Assembly: GCF_900107795.1 (NCBI RefSeq)
Contig: NZ_FNRL01000014.1
Location: forward strand, 62,001 to 126,000
Length of the DNA stretch: 64,000 nucleotides
Reading direction: 5' to 3'
From: Chitinophaga terrae (ex Kim and Jung 2007)
GTDB taxonomy: Bacteria; Bacteroidota; Bacteroidia; Chitinophagales; Chitinophagaceae
Shown here: one piece after another, positions 35,184 through 45,966 of the stretch
Numbering within the stretch: the first letter of the stretch is position 1
How the letters are laid out: each line of letters begins with the position of its first letter
The notes under the pieces: model-generated
What the model was told of the DNA's origin: nothing
Seen by the model: only the letters and a program-made list of their open reading frames with translations
Database searches by the model: none
Made by a program: the position numbers and the translations under genes

Positions 35184-35741
35184 ATGAGGAATGATCGCGA
35201 ATGCTGGAGCTTATTTAAAGACGGCCATACGCATGCTTATCGTGAAATCTATGAACAACATTATGACAAGCTGTATAACTACAGTTTCCAGGTGTTGCAG
35301 GATTATGACGACTGTAAAGACCTGTTGCAGGATTTCTTTACAAAGCTGTGGATGAACCGTGAAACGCTGCCCATACCCGACAACCCGGAAAGTTTCCTCG
35401 TATCGCTGCTCAAATTCCGTATCATAGATGTGATCCGGAAAAAACATGTGCGGCGCAAGCATACAGATGTATATAGTTCATTATTGAATGAAGTGGATAG
35501 TGATAGTCCTTCACAGTCGGTTATTTTCAGGGAAGAACTGGCGAAACTGCATCACCTGGTAGCCCAGCTCCCCGAGCAACTGAAGCTGGTTTTCCGCCTT
35601 CATTACTTTGAAGCACTATCGATCGACGAAATATCCACGCAGTTCTCTAAATCTCCCCAAACCGTCAGGAATCAATTAAATACCGCCACTACCCGGTTGC
35701 GCGCCCAACTGCGCAACAGCTATCTTCTTACCATGTTATAA
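35184..35741 (+). CDS. ECF sigma factor (FecI-like)
   Basis: A 185-aa extracytoplasmic-function sigma factor. Region 2 (about 20-85, with LQDYDDCKDLLQDFFTKLW) and region 4 (about 125-178, with the helix-turn-helix LSIDEISTQFSKSPQTVRNQL) are clear. It is followed by a FecR gene, then SusC/SusD, so it should drive expression of this glycan island when its anti-sigma factor is relieved. The ribosome binding site GGG lies just before the ATG. Confidence 0.93.
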   Translation: MRNDRECWSLFKDGHTHAYREIYEQHYDKLYNYSFQVLQDYDDCKDLLQDFFTKLWMNRETLPIPDNPESFLVSLLKFRIIDVIRKKHVRRKHTDVYSSLLNEVDSDSPSQSVIFREELAKLHHLVAQLPEQLKLVFRLHYFEALSIDEISTQFSKSPQTVRNQLNTATTRLRAQLRNSYLLTML

Positions 35742-35828
35742 TTTCTTCTATTACCAAATTGTTAATTGCCCCCTCCGGATAGTTAAACTGGTTCTCACAA
35801 ACGACTTAATAGCAAACAAGGACCATAC

Positions 35829-36854
35829 ATGCGCCGCCGATCGCTTCATAAACTGCTTGATGCTTATAAAAAAGGAACCTGCACACCACAGGAAATGGCC
35901 CTGCTGAATAAATGGCTGGACGAGTTAGGGTATGCGCCGCTACCTGAAAATCCTGAATTTGAAGAAAAAAAACAGGCAGCAAAAGAAGAGATCTGGCAGC
36001 AACAATTATTATTAATACAACAAGGGCCAGCAGAGCCTGGCAAAGTAGTGAGATTCCCGGTAGCATGGCGGGTAGCCGCAGTTGCGGTTGGCCTGGTGGC
36101 AGGACTTTATTTCCTGCTGCATAAGCAACCATCTTCCGCACCCGCTTCCCCGATAGCGGCCAGCAGCTGGCGGCCGGCAACCGATTCGGCGATCGTTAAT
36201 AACAGCGGGAAACCTGTTCGCCATCAATTACCTGATGGTTCGGTATTCACCCTTTCTCCAGGCAGTACCGCCACTGTTGCCCTGCCATGGGCCAACGGCA
36301 GTCGTGTTATCAAATTAAGGGGAGAAGCGTTATTTGAAACATCCAAAGATCAGCACCGCCCGTTCTCCGTGCATGCAAAGGGATTCGTAATATCCACGCT
36401 GGGTACGGTTTTCCGCGTAAGCGCCTACGACAGCCTGCAGGTTGGCAATGTTAAATTAATATCAGGAAAGATCCTTGTACATAAAGAAAGCGACAGATCA
36501 AATACCATTTACCTTAAACCGGGTAATGAATACAGCTTTAACAGCAACACGGGAAAAATGCAACCTGTTGTTGAACCAAAAAAGATAACAGCACCGGAGA
36601 TCAGCAACGGGATAGAATATACGGAAGAAGGACTGGCATTTCACAACACACCATTATTAGAGGTATTTAAAACGCTGGCGGAAACGTATGGAGAAAGCAT
36701 AAAAACACCAACAGGCCGAAGCTTCAGAAGAATGAAATATACCGGCGACATTAAAAAGAGTCAATCTCTTGAAAGCATACTGAAAACATTGACGGATCTG
36801 AACGATCTAAGCGTTGTAAGGAAGGATTCCATCTATTATATACAGAGTAAATAA
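35829..36854 (+). CDS. FecR-family anti-sigma factor
   Basis: A 341-aa membrane regulator with a cytoplasmic N-terminus (about 1-75) that should bind the sigma factor. One membrane helix follows (about 80-98), then a periplasmic FecR domain (about 130-235) and a C-terminal DUF4974/STN-like domain (about 260-340, AFHNTPLLEVFKTLAETYG). It should sense the state of the SusC transducer. It lies 87 nt after the sigma gene. Confidence 0.92.
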   Translation: MRRRSLHKLLDAYKKGTCTPQEMALLNKWLDELGYAPLPENPEFEEKKQAAKEEIWQQQLLLIQQGPAEPGKVVRFPVAWRVAAVAVGLVAGLYFLLHKQPSSAPASPIAASSWRPATDSAIVNNSGKPVRHQLPDGSVFTLSPGSTATVALPWANGSRVIKLRGEALFETSKDQHRPFSVHAKGFVISTLGTVFRVSAYDSLQVGNVKLISGKILVHKESDRSNTIYLKPGNEYSFNSNTGKMQPVVEPKKITAPEISNGIEYTEEGLAFHNTPLLEVFKTLAETYGESIKTPTGRSFRRMKYTGDIKKSQSLESILKTLTDLNDLSVVRKDSIYYIQSK

Positions 36855-36901
36855 CAACCTTTTTTATCCTCTTTATTACTTCCATCATTTTGGAGGAGGA
36901 T

Positions 36902-39900
36902 ATGTATTGTCTAAAATTTATCGATATGAAACAATTCCCGCGCGGTGTACTTATCCTATTGTACCTGCTGCTGCTTGCTCCTTTCGCCTATGCACAACAA
37001 GCTGCTTCCGACAACCCTTCTATACGGGGTATCGTTTCAGATGAAAAAGGAGCGCGAATGATCGGCGTTAATGTAAAACTCCTGGACAAAGACAAAAAGC
37101 TCGTTACAGGAACAACATCGGACGACAATGGAGTTTTCACTTTCCGTAACCTGCATGAAAACGTGTATACGCTTGTATTCACTTTCCTGGGGTACGACAC
37201 CAAAACAATCAACAACTACGTGTATCACAAAGGCGACCAGCTTAGCCTGACAGTAGAGATGAAAGCATCTTCCACTTCGCTGAACGACGTAGTTGTATTG
37301 GGCTATGGCGCAGTAAAACGTAAAGACCTTACAGGTTCCGTTGCCAAAGCGGACATGAACGACCTGAACAAAGCGCCTGTAAGATCGGTAGATGAAGCGC
37401 TGCAAGGCCGCCTCGCCGGCGTAGTGGTAAGCTCCACAGACGGGCAACCGGGCTCGCCTATTAACATTGTGATCAGGGGTAATAACTCCATCTCGCAAGA
37501 CAATTCGCCCTTGTATATCATAGATGGATTACCGATTGAGAATCCTGATCTGAACATGCTCAGTCCTTCCGAAATAGAGAGTATTACCGTACTGAAAGAT
37601 GCTTCCGCTACTGCCATCTACGGCGCCAGGGGCTCGAACGGCGTAGTGATCATCAATACCATCCGCGGTAAAGATGGCCCACCCCAGGTTGCCCTGAATG
37701 TTTCTTACGGCCTGCAAAGCAACCTGAAAAAAGCAGACCTGATGGACCCTTACGAGTTTGTGAAATACCAGCTGGAACTGAATCCGAATATGACAGATTC
37801 GGCTGCGCCATACCTGGTTTACCTGGGCGATAAAAGAACGTTGGACGATTATAAGAATATGAAACCCATCGACTGGCAATCGCAAATGTTCCATACGGCG
37901 CCCATGCAGAACTATAACCTTTCCCTTACCGGCGGCAATGCAAAAACCAAATACGCAGTAAGCGGTTCGGTGCTTGACCAGGAGGGAACCATCATCAACT
38001 CGGGTTATTCCCGCTACCAGGGCCGTATTTCACTAGATCAAACAGTTAATAACCGTTTAAAGGTAGGATTGAATGTTGGGTACAGCTACCTGGAAAAAAA
38101 TGGTATCAGTCCATCCGAATCCGGCGGTAACGTAGCTACCACTTTGCTTTACAGCCTGTACGGCTCCAGGCCGGTGCAGGGAATAAATGATTCATCGATC
38201 ATCAACAGCGATCTGTTCGATCCGGCTGTAGACCTGACTTCAGATTATCGTATCAATCCTATCATCAACCAACAAAACCTGTTGCGTAAAAAGAAGTCAA
38301 AGGTATTGAACGCCAACGCCTATGCAGAATATTCCTTCCTGCCCAACCTGGTACTTCGTGTAACCGCCGGCGTTAACGACAATTCCGTCAGGAACGAAGC
38401 CTTCAACAATTCCAATACGCTTTACGGAAGCAAGCGTACGGTATGGGGTTCCAGCTACGGCGTAAACGGAACAATAGGTTTCAATGGAACTACTTATTGG
38501 GTGAATGAAAATACATTGACCTGGAATAAACATTTCGACGGCCATAGTATCAATGTAGTTGGCGGGGTAACGGAACAGGGCAACAAAACTTCCAACTACG
38601 CATATGGTTCTTTCAACCTGCCGAACGAATCGCTGGGCCTCAGCGGCCTGGAAGAAGGGAGTCCGCTGCCGATCAGGACGCAGGCTTCAACCTCCGACTG
38701 GAGAATGGCCTCTTTCCTGGGCCGCATCAACTACGACTACCGTTCGAAATATTTCGCTACCTTCTCTTACAGGGCTGATGGTTCGTCGAAATTCGGCAAA
38801 CAGAACCGCTGGGGCTACTTTCCTTCAGGCGCGCTGGCCTGGCGTTTCAGCGAAGAAGATTTCATCAAAAAATCCAACATCTTCTCCGAAGGTAAACTAC
38901 GTATAAGCTATGGCGTTACCGGTAACAACCGGGTAACAGATTTCAGCTACCTGGCAACCTATAGCCTTCCTATCCAAAGCACCTATATCTTCAACAATGG
39001 TTATATCCAAAGCGTAATCCCGCAGACCATCGGCAACCCGGAGCTGAAATGGGAAACCACTTCGCAATTGGATATGGGTCTCGACCTCGGCTTCTTTAAA
39101 AACAGGTTGCAGGTTACCGCAGATGTTTACCGCAAGAAAACATACGACCTGCTGCTGAACGCAGCTATGCCAACATCTACAGGTTATTCCTGGGCTTTCA
39201 AAAACATAGGAAGTATCCGCAACCAGGGGCTGGAACTTACCATCCAGGGCATCCCTGTTCAAACGAAAGATTTTACCTGGAGCGCCAACTTCAACATTGC
39301 ATTTAACCAAAGCAAGGTATTGTCTTTAACGGAAGGACAGGAGTCTATCACCACTTCACTGAACTGGGATAACAACTGGGCCACCTTACCGGCTTATATC
39401 TCCAAGATCGGCATGCCTATCGGCAATATGTATGGCTATGTATGGGATGGCGTATACCAGGCAGAAGATTTCAATGTAGCAACAGATGGAACATATGTAT
39501 TGAAAGATAACGTACCCGGCAACGGAAAAACGAGAGGAAACATACGGCCCGGAGATATCAAATACAAGGATCTGAATGGCGATGGCGTTGTTAACTCCGG
39601 CGACTATACGGTAATTGGCCGTGGGTTGCCAATTCATACAGGCGGCTTCAACAACACGTTCCAGTACAGGAACTTTGACCTGAACCTCTTCTTTCAGTGG
39701 TCTTACGGCAATGATATCTACAATATCAACCGCCTGGTATATGAAGGAAATGCTTTCAACAGGTCTTACCTCAACCAGTTTGCTTCCTATAAAGATCGCT
39801 GGACGCCGACACATACCAACACAGACCTGTATCGCGCCGGGGGCTTCTACGGGGGCGGTTATTCGTCCCGCAACGTAGAAGACGGTTCTTACCTGCGTTT

Positions 39901-40126
39901 AAAAACAGCGGTGATAGGTTATACATTGCCAGCCAAATCGCTGGCCCGTGCGGGTATCAATCGCTTAAGGGTATATGTATCTGCTCAGAATATTTTCACG
40001 CTTACGCATTATAAAGGATTAGATCCGGAAGTGAGCACCTATAATTCTGTATTAACACCGGGTTTCGACTTTTCATCTTATCCCCGTGGCCGCACTTATG
40101 TAATAGGCGCCAATGTTAATTTCTAA
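36902..40126 (+). CDS. SusC/RagA-family TonB-linked outer membrane protein
   Basis: A TonB-dependent glycan importer of about 1074 aa. It has a signal peptide (ending AYAQ), a CarboxypepD_reg-like domain (about 33-110), a plug domain with RLAGVVVSSTDGQPGS and YIIDGLPI, then a large barrel. The ATG at 36902 follows a GGAGGAGG ribosome binding site. A second ATG at 36926 would start directly at the signal peptide. There is no STN signalling domain between the signal peptide and the CarboxypepD_reg domain, unlike many transducers that signal to FecR. Confidence 0.93.
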   Translation: MYCLKFIDMKQFPRGVLILLYLLLLAPFAYAQQAASDNPSIRGIVSDEKGARMIGVNVKLLDKDKKLVTGTTSDDNGVFTFRNLHENVYTLVFTFLGYDTKTINNYVYHKGDQLSLTVEMKASSTSLNDVVVLGYGAVKRKDLTGSVAKADMNDLNKAPVRSVDEALQGRLAGVVVSSTDGQPGSPINIVIRGNNSISQDNSPLYIIDGLPIENPDLNMLSPSEIESITVLKDASATAIYGARGSNGVVIINTIRGKDGPPQVALNVSYGLQSNLKKADLMDPYEFVKYQLELNPNMTDSAAPYLVYLGDKRTLDDYKNMKPIDWQSQMFHTAPMQNYNLSLTGGNAKTKYAVSGSVLDQEGTIINSGYSRYQGRISLDQTVNNRLKVGLNVGYSYLEKNGISPSESGGNVATTLLYSLYGSRPVQGINDSSIINSDLFDPAVDLTSDYRINPIINQQNLLRKKKSKVLNANAYAEYSFLPNLVLRVTAGVNDNSVRNEAFNNSNTLYGSKRTVWGSSYGVNGTIGFNGTTYWVNENTLTWNKHFDGHSINVVGGVTEQGNKTSNYAYGSFNLPNESLGLSGLEEGSPLPIRTQASTSDWRMASFLGRINYDYRSKYFATFSYRADGSSKFGKQNRWGYFPSGALAWRFSEEDFIKKSNIFSEGKLRISYGVTGNNRVTDFSYLATYSLPIQSTYIFNNGYIQSVIPQTIGNPELKWETTSQLDMGLDLGFFKNRLQVTADVYRKKTYDLLLNAAMPTSTGYSWAFKNIGSIRNQGLELTIQGIPVQTKDFTWSANFNIAFNQSKVLSLTEGQESITTSLNWDNNWATLPAYISKIGMPIGNMYGYVWDGVYQAEDFNVATDGTYVLKDNVPGNGKTRGNIRPGDIKYKDLNGDGVVNSGDYTVIGRGLPIHTGGFNNTFQYRNFDLNLFFQWSYGNDIYNINRLVYEGNAFNRSYLNQFASYKDRWTPTHTNTDLYRAGGFYGGGYSSRNVEDGSYLRLKTAVIGYTLPAKSLARAGINRLRVYVSAQNIFTLTHYKGLDPEVSTYNSVLTPGFDFSSYPRGRTYVIGANVNF

Positions 40127-40143
40127 ACTGCAAAATCATCACC

Positions 40144-41745
40144 ATGAAAAGATATATCATACTGTTACTTTCGCTTGTTATAGCCGCCGGCAGCGGATGT
40201 AGCAAGTTCCTGGATACGAAGCCAACGGATTTCCTTGCACCGGAATTCTATTACAATACGGAAGAGAACATGCTGAAAGCGCTGGCCGGCGTGTACCAAC
40301 CGCTTGGCACTACCGCCATGTATGGCGATGCGCTCTTCTTCCAGTTGGGAGCTAATACCGACGAATATTTCCGTTCGGTTGCCAGCAGCACTACCGGCGT
40401 TTGGGTGTATAACTTTGATTATACCGAGCCATATGTAAATGGCTTGTGGACGCAGCTTTACCAGGGAATAGAACGCGCCAACCTGCTGATTGCCAACATC
40501 AACAAAGCGCCTATGGAAGCAAAGAATCGCAATGCCATATTGGGCGAAGCGTTATTCCTGCGTGGTTACTATTATTTCATGCTGGTTACCAACTTCGGAG
40601 GCGTGCCGCTGCGCATTGCGCCAACGCCGTCGCCAAGCGATATCTCCGTTCCCCGCGCTTCCATCAAAGAAGTGTATGACCAGATCCTGAAAGATATGAC
40701 CACCGCAGAGCCGCTGCTGTTCACTTCCACGCATTTCGGTTATGCCAGCCGTGCAAGCAAAACAGTTGCACAAGGTATACTGGCCCGCGTTTGTCTTACG
40801 ATGGCCGGCTACCCGCTGCGCGACGAGTCGAAATATAAAGATGCGCTGATGTGGGCGCAAAAAGTGCAGGCTTCCGGCGAGCATACGCTGATCACCGAAG
40901 CGGTGAACCCGGATGGCGACAATAACAGTGGATTCAGCCAGGTATTTGTGAACATGATGCAGGACAAATACGATATACGCGAGTCTATGTGGGAAGCAGA
41001 AGAAAAAGGCAACCGTGCCGACGGGTATACATCCAACGGCCGCGTTGGTAATGATATCGGTATCGGCTATACGGCTGCTAACTATGCAGATTCAGGATAT
41101 TGTTATGGTTCCGTAAGGATCATGGCGAGGCTGTATAACCTGTATAAACAGGGCGACCTGCGCCGCGACTGGGCTATTGGTCCATTTTCGTACAATGCCC
41201 AGGGCAAACGGTCTTACTTCACCGCCAGCCAGATCTACAACCGCAATCCTGCCAAATGGAGAAGAACTTATGAAACGCTGGTACCTAAGGATAAAAACTT
41301 TACCCCTGCCAACTTCCCGCTGTTGCGGTATTCTGACGTGCTGCTGATGATCGCAGAAGCAGAGAACCAGGTGAATGGGCCAACCCAGACAGCGTATGAT
41401 GCATTGAACCAGGTGCGCCGCAGGGGCTATGGTAAATCGCTTACAGCACCCGATGCGACCACGGATGCGCCGGCAGGATTGAGCAAACAGGATTTCCAGC
41501 AGTTTATCCAGGACGAAAGAAGCAGGGAACTCTGTTTCGAAACACAGCGCAGGCCAGACCTGATCCGTTGGGGAGTATTTGTGCAGACAATGAATTCTGT
41601 AGGCGCAGAAATAAAAGCCAACGGCGGCAGCTATTCGTACGGTAGCCTGGCAGGACTGAACGTAGCACAAAAACATCTCCTATTCCCTATACCTAGTAGT
41701 GAAATGTCAGTAAACAAAGCTGCTACACAGAATCCTGGTTGGTAA
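40144..41745 (+). CDS. SusD/RagB-family glycan-binding lipoprotein
   Basis: A 533-aa surface lipoprotein (lipobox AAGSGC, Cys19) of the SusD family, which forms a lid over the SusC barrel. The helical N-terminal TPR-like region and the C-terminal RSRELCFETQRRPDLIRWG motif are typical. It follows SusC by 17 nt. Confidence 0.95.
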   Translation: MKRYIILLLSLVIAAGSGCSKFLDTKPTDFLAPEFYYNTEENMLKALAGVYQPLGTTAMYGDALFFQLGANTDEYFRSVASSTTGVWVYNFDYTEPYVNGLWTQLYQGIERANLLIANINKAPMEAKNRNAILGEALFLRGYYYFMLVTNFGGVPLRIAPTPSPSDISVPRASIKEVYDQILKDMTTAEPLLFTSTHFGYASRASKTVAQGILARVCLTMAGYPLRDESKYKDALMWAQKVQASGEHTLITEAVNPDGDNNSGFSQVFVNMMQDKYDIRESMWEAEEKGNRADGYTSNGRVGNDIGIGYTAANYADSGYCYGSVRIMARLYNLYKQGDLRRDWAIGPFSYNAQGKRSYFTASQIYNRNPAKWRRTYETLVPKDKNFTPANFPLLRYSDVLLMIAEAENQVNGPTQTAYDALNQVRRRGYGKSLTAPDATTDAPAGLSKQDFQQFIQDERSRELCFETQRRPDLIRWGVFVQTMNSVGAEIKANGGSYSYGSLAGLNVAQKHLLFPIPSSEMSVNKAATQNPGW

Positions 41746-41767
41746 TCTTAATTCAAAAAAATTAGTT

Positions 41768-42724
41768 ATGAAGAAAAATATCCCGGCATTCATCGTTTCA
41801 CTGGCCTTGTTGTCTGCCTGTTCCAAAGATCTGCCAGTGAAGTCGCTGTCGTTCACCGCTGCGGCAACAAACACTACACTTCAACTGGGCGATACTGCTA
41901 TTTTTAATTTTACCGGCGAACCGGATTTTATATCGTTCTATTCAGGAGAAACAGGGCATCGTTATGCTTACCGCAACAGGACAACTGCGGAAGGCAAACC
42001 AGTACTGAGTTTTACATCCGCCAGGGCTAACGGCAACCAGAGTAATTCCCTGCAATTGATGATCTCATCCGGCTTTACCGGCGTTAAAACAGAGGATACT
42101 GCAGCCACTGTTGCTGCCATCCAGGCCGGCAACTGGACCGACATCACTTCCCGGGCAATACTTTCTACCGGGAGCGCAAAGCCCTCCGGCGAAATAGATC
42201 TTTCTGATTTTGCCGGCTCAGGCAAACCGGTATATATCGCGTTCAGGCATAACGGTTATAAAGGTTCTGCTTACAGCAAATGGACGATCACTGAATTCGA
42301 GGTTACCAATAACCTGCCGGATAATACCTCTTATCTTATAGCCAATATGGCTGCTCCTACAACTGAAATACTGAATTACGGCGTATCTACTTACAGCCCC
42401 GGGTTTGTAGCTGCTACCGTAACAGGACCGTACAAGTGGGTTATATCTGCCGGTAAATCGCTGGTGATCACCGGGGCAACCAGCCCGGCAACGGCAACAG
42501 ACGATTCAGAGAATTGGGCTATCATAGGGCCTATAGATCTAAGAAAGGTAACGCCTGACCTGGGCCTTCCTATCAAGATGATCTCAGAGAATATGGAGAA
42601 ATTTCCATTTAAATATCAATACCCCGCAGCAGGCAGCTACGAAGCAACTTTCGAGGCTTCCAACGCCAATGCGGGTGGAGTTAAGTCGGCAGTGCAATCT
42701 GTGAAGATAACGGTGAATGAGTAG
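41768..42724 (+). CDS. DUF5017-like lipoprotein in SusE/F position
   Basis: A 318-aa lipoprotein (Cys18, LLSACSK) with a beta-rich N-terminal region including GDTAIFNFTGEPDFISFYSG and GHRYAYRNR, which I recognise as the DUF5017 type. It probably sits at the cell surface and helps bind glycan, as other proteins after SusD do. That role is inference. Confidence 0.82.
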   Translation: MKKNIPAFIVSLALLSACSKDLPVKSLSFTAAATNTTLQLGDTAIFNFTGEPDFISFYSGETGHRYAYRNRTTAEGKPVLSFTSARANGNQSNSLQLMISSGFTGVKTEDTAATVAAIQAGNWTDITSRAILSTGSAKPSGEIDLSDFAGSGKPVYIAFRHNGYKGSAYSKWTITEFEVTNNLPDNTSYLIANMAAPTTEILNYGVSTYSPGFVAATVTGPYKWVISAGKSLVITGATSPATATDDSENWAIIGPIDLRKVTPDLGLPIKMISENMEKFPFKYQYPAAGSYEATFEASNANAGGVKSAVQSVKITVNE

Positions 42725-42736
42725 GCAGGATGTGAT

Positions 42737-42783
42737 AAAAAAGCGGAAGCCTTCCCTGTTACCAGAGAAGGCTTCCTGCTTTT
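42737..42783. terminator. Two-way terminator between DUF5017 gene and metG
   Basis: A long stem (AAAAGC..GAAGCCTTC / GAAGGCTTC..GCTTTT) with a short loop and A/T tracts on both sides, between convergent genes. Confidence 0.85.
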
Positions 42784-42801
42784 ATACTGGTCAAATAAAT
42801 A

Positions 42802-44925
42802 TCAACTTACCCCACTACCAGGCGTTACAGCCTCGTTAGGATTCACAAATACAAGCTTGCCTTTATCTTCCGCCATCAGGATCATACCCTGGCTTTCAAT
42901 ACCCCTCATCTTACGGGGAGCAAGGTTAGCTACCAGCGTTACCTGTTTGCCTATGATATCTTCAGGTGCAAAGTGCATTGCAATGCCTGAAACAACGGTA
43001 CGTTGTTCTGTTCCGATATCTACCAGGAGCTTCAACAGTTTATCTGCCTTTTCTACTTTTTCAGCTTTAATGATAGTACCAACGCGGAGGTCCAGTTTCG
43101 CGAAATCTTCGTACTGGATTTCCGGTTTTGGCGGAGCTGCCGGTTGAGCCGCCAGTTCCGCTGCTTTTGCCGCTTCTTCCATCTTCTTACGACTATTGTT
43201 TAATTTATCCAGTTGTGCTTTTATCTGGTCATCTTCGATCTTCTTGAACAGCAGTTCAGGAGCCCGCAGGCTGTAACCTACTTTCAGCAGGTCTGTTTTT
43301 CCTGCATTCTCCCATTCCAGCATCCTGTCTACCACTTTCAGCAAATGGCAGATCTTTTTAGCTGTGAACGGCAGGAAAGGATTGCAGAAGATGGCGAGGT
43401 TAGCCGACATCTGCAGGCAGATGTGCAGGCAGATATCTATACGGGCCTGCAACAGCTCAAGATCTGCAGCGGTAAACTTCTCGTGGGTTTCGCCTTTATT
43501 GATCTTTTCAATAGCGCTGGCAAGCTTCCACGGTTCATTCTTCTGAAGATAGATATTTCCTTTCCGGGCAAAATCTATTACTTCCGCCAACGCTTCCCTG
43601 AAGCGGTAGCTTTCTATGCTCTTCTCTATTCTTTCTTTCGTAGTGGCAAACTCGCTGATAATTTCCCTGTCTCCTTCCTCGATATGTGCAGGATGCAGTT
43701 TAGGCACTTTTCCGCCGCATAGTTTATGCATCAGCACTAAAGCGCGGTTTACGAAGTTGCCGAAAACAGCTACCAGCTCATTGTTATTACGATCCTGGAA
43801 ATCTTTCCAGGTAAAATCGTTGTCTTTTGTTTCAGGCGCTGTGCTGCATAATACATAGCGCAGTACATCCTGCTGATCAGGGAAGTCGGCTACAAATTCA
43901 TCTACCCATACTGCCCAGTTGCGGGAAGTAGAGATCTTTTCGCCTTCCAGGTTCAGGAATTCGTTTGCCGGCACATTGTCTGGCAATACGAAGTTGCCGT
44001 GCGCCTTCAACATTGCAGGGAAAATAATGCAGTGGAAAACGATATTGTCTTTTCCTATGAAGTGTACCAGTTTGGTATCTTCCTTACACCAGTAATCCGC
44101 CCAGTTGTCTGTCAGTTCTTTGGTTGCAGAAATATACCCAATGGGGGCGTCAAACCATACGTACAATACTTTTCCTTCCGCATCCGGCAACGGCACCTGT
44201 ATGCCCCAGTTGCTGTCGCGGGTCATTGCACGGCTTTGCAGGCCGCTGTCTAACCAGCTTTTGCACTGGCCGTACACGTTATTCTTCCAGTCCTTGTGTT
44301 CTTCCAGCACCCATTGTTTCAGCCATGGCTCATAGTTCTGCAAAGGCATGTACCAGTGTTTGGTCTTTTTCTTGACAGGAACGGCATTGCTGAGGGCAGA
44401 ATGCGGGTTGATCAGCTCATCGGGGCTGAGGGAAGTACCGCAACGTTCGCACTGGTCGCCATAGGCTTTATCGTTACCGCATTTAGGGCAGGTACCGATG
44501 ATATACCTGTCGGCCAGGAAAACATTTTTCTCAGGATCGAAGTACTGTTCGCTTTCTTTTTCTTCGAACAGGCCATCGTTATACATTTTCAGGAAGAATT
44601 CCTGGGAAGTTTTATGATGGATCTGGTTACTGGTCCGGGAAAAGATATCGAAAGAGATACCCATAGCGGCGAAGCTGTCGCCGATGATCTTGTGGTATTT
44701 ATCTACCACATCCTGGGGAGTAACCCCTTCTTTCATTGCTTTGATGGTGATTGGAACACCATGTTCGTCCGTACCGCAAACAAACTTTACGTCGGCCTTT
44801 TTAGCGCGCAGGTAGCGCACGTAAATATCTGCGGGAATATAGCATCCGGCCAGGTGACCGATGTGCACCGGGCCATTGGCATACGGTAATGCCGCAGTTA
44901 TTAAATATCTATTAAATTTTCCCAT
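42802..44925 (-). CDS. metG: Methionyl-tRNA synthetase
   Basis: A 707-aa class I enzyme. It has the HIGH-type motif [12 protein letters not shown], a zinc knuckle [18 protein letters not shown] (about 145-162) and a KMSKS-position variant, [10 protein letters not shown]-terminal tRNA-binding (EMAP/Trbp111) domain spans about 605-705. The KISTS variant seems usual for this branch of the family and does not suggest loss of function. It has a -7 element at 45037-45044. Confidence 0.96.
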   Translation of the reverse strand: MGKFNRYLITAALPYANGPVHIGHLAGCYIPADIYVRYLRAKKADVKFVCGTDEHGVPITIKAMKEGVTPQDVVDKYHKIIGDSFAAMGISFDIFSRTSNQIHHKTSQEFFLKMYNDGLFEEKESEQYFDPEKNVFLADRYIIGTCPKCGNDKAYGDQCERCGTSLSPDELINPHSALSNAVPVKKKTKHWYMPLQNYEPWLKQWVLEEHKDWKNNVYGQCKSWLDSGLQSRAMTRDSNWGIQVPLPDAEGKVLYVWFDAPIGYISATKELTDNWADYWCKEDTKLVHFIGKDNIVFHCIIFPAMLKAHGNFVLPDNVPANEFLNLEGEKISTSRNWAVWVDEFVADFPDQQDVLRYVLCSTAPETKDNDFTWKDFQDRNNNELVAVFGNFVNRALVLMHKLCGGKVPKLHPAHIEEGDREIISEFATTKERIEKSIESYRFREALAEVIDFARKGNIYLQKNEPWKLASAIEKINKGETHEKFTAADLELLQARIDICLHICLQMSANLAIFCNPFLPFTAKKICHLLKVVDRMLEWENAGKTDLLKVGYSLRAPELLFKKIEDDQIKAQLDKLNNSRKKMEEAAKAAELAAQPAAPPKPEIQYEDFAKLDLRVGTIIKAEKVEKADKLLKLLVDIGTEQRTVVSGIAMHFAPEDIIGKQVTLVANLAPRKMRGIESQGMILMAEDKGKLVFVNPNEAVTPGSGVS

Positions 44926-45036
44926 ATTCTCTTGAAGAATGCTTAAATAAACTTTAAATCAGACGATTGTTTTTGGTATCACCAGCACAATTTATCATCT
45001 TAGTTCAGTAAAATCGAAAATTTACTCACTAATCTG

Positions 45037-45044
45037 CAAAGGTA
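45037..45044 (-). promoter_or_regulatory. -7 element for metG
   Basis: TACCTTTG on the minus strand fits TAnnTTTG. It gives a leader of about 105 nt. No -33 TTTG at 19 nt. Confidence 0.45.
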
Positions 45045-45057
45045 AACAAAAGGTATT

Positions 45058-45966
45058 ATGGTAAAAATTCCGCCATATTTGAAAAAGGGTGATTTGATCG
45101 GAATTACCTGTTCCAGCAGTAAAATGGACTTGCAGGCGGCTGAATATGCAGCCGGGGTACTGGCTTCCTGGGGCTACCGGGTGCATTTGGGGATCACGGT
45201 TGGCACCAGTTTCCATAATTTTTCGGCGCCCGATGAACTTCGGCTCGAAGAATTGCAGGATATGCTGGACGACCCGGAGATCAAGGCGATCATTTTTGGC
45301 CGCGGGGGCTACGGGATGGTTTGCATCATCGATAAGCTGGACTTTTCCGTATTCCGCAAGCATCCTAAATGGTTGTGCGGCTATAGCGACGTAACTACGC
45401 TGCATTCGCATATACATCAGCGTTATGGCATTCCTACTATCCATTCGGTGATGTGCAGCGGCATTACCCCGGAAACGGTAGACAACGAGTATGTCCAAAG
45501 CCTGGCTAACGTACTGAAAGGCAAATCCACTTACCGGTATACCACTGAACCGCATCCGCTGAACAGGGAAGGCAAAGCTACCGGCGTGCTGGTAGGCGGC
45601 AATTTGTCGATCCTTGCTAATTTGTCGGGTACGCCGTCGCAGATCCAGACCAAAGACAAAATATTATTGCTGGAAGACATAGGCGAATACAGGTATAATG
45701 TAGACAGGATGATGTATAACCTGAAAAGGGCCGGCTGGTTGGATAAACTGGCGGGATTAGTAGTAGGGGCGTTCACAGATGGTAAAGAAACCGCTACTCC
45801 TTTTGGCCAGACGGAATACGAGATCATCGCCAACATGGTAAAAGAATACGATTACCCTGTTTGTTTCGGGTTTCCATCCGGCCACCAGGATGCGAACTAT
45901 TCGCTGAAGCTGGGTATGAAGCACGAATTGAAGATCGGCGCCAAAACCCTGTTAAAAGAGCTGTAA
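45058..45966 (+). CDS. LD-carboxypeptidase (peptidase S66)
   Basis: A 302-aa murein tetrapeptide carboxypeptidase-like enzyme of the S66 family, which trims the terminal D-Ala of recycled peptidoglycan peptides. The nucleophile Ser is in GYSD, and the Glu and His of the triad are in LEDIGEYRY and GFPSGHQ. Its stop abuts the convergent ThiF-like gene. Confidence 0.93.
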   Translation: MVKIPPYLKKGDLIGITCSSSKMDLQAAEYAAGVLASWGYRVHLGITVGTSFHNFSAPDELRLEELQDMLDDPEIKAIIFGRGGYGMVCIIDKLDFSVFRKHPKWLCGYSDVTTLHSHIHQRYGIPTIHSVMCSGITPETVDNEYVQSLANVLKGKSTYRYTTEPHPLNREGKATGVLVGGNLSILANLSGTPSQIQTKDKILLLEDIGEYRYNVDRMMYNLKRAGWLDKLAGLVVGAFTDGKETATPFGQTEYEIIANMVKEYDYPVCFGFPSGHQDANYSLKLGMKHELKIGAKTLLKEL

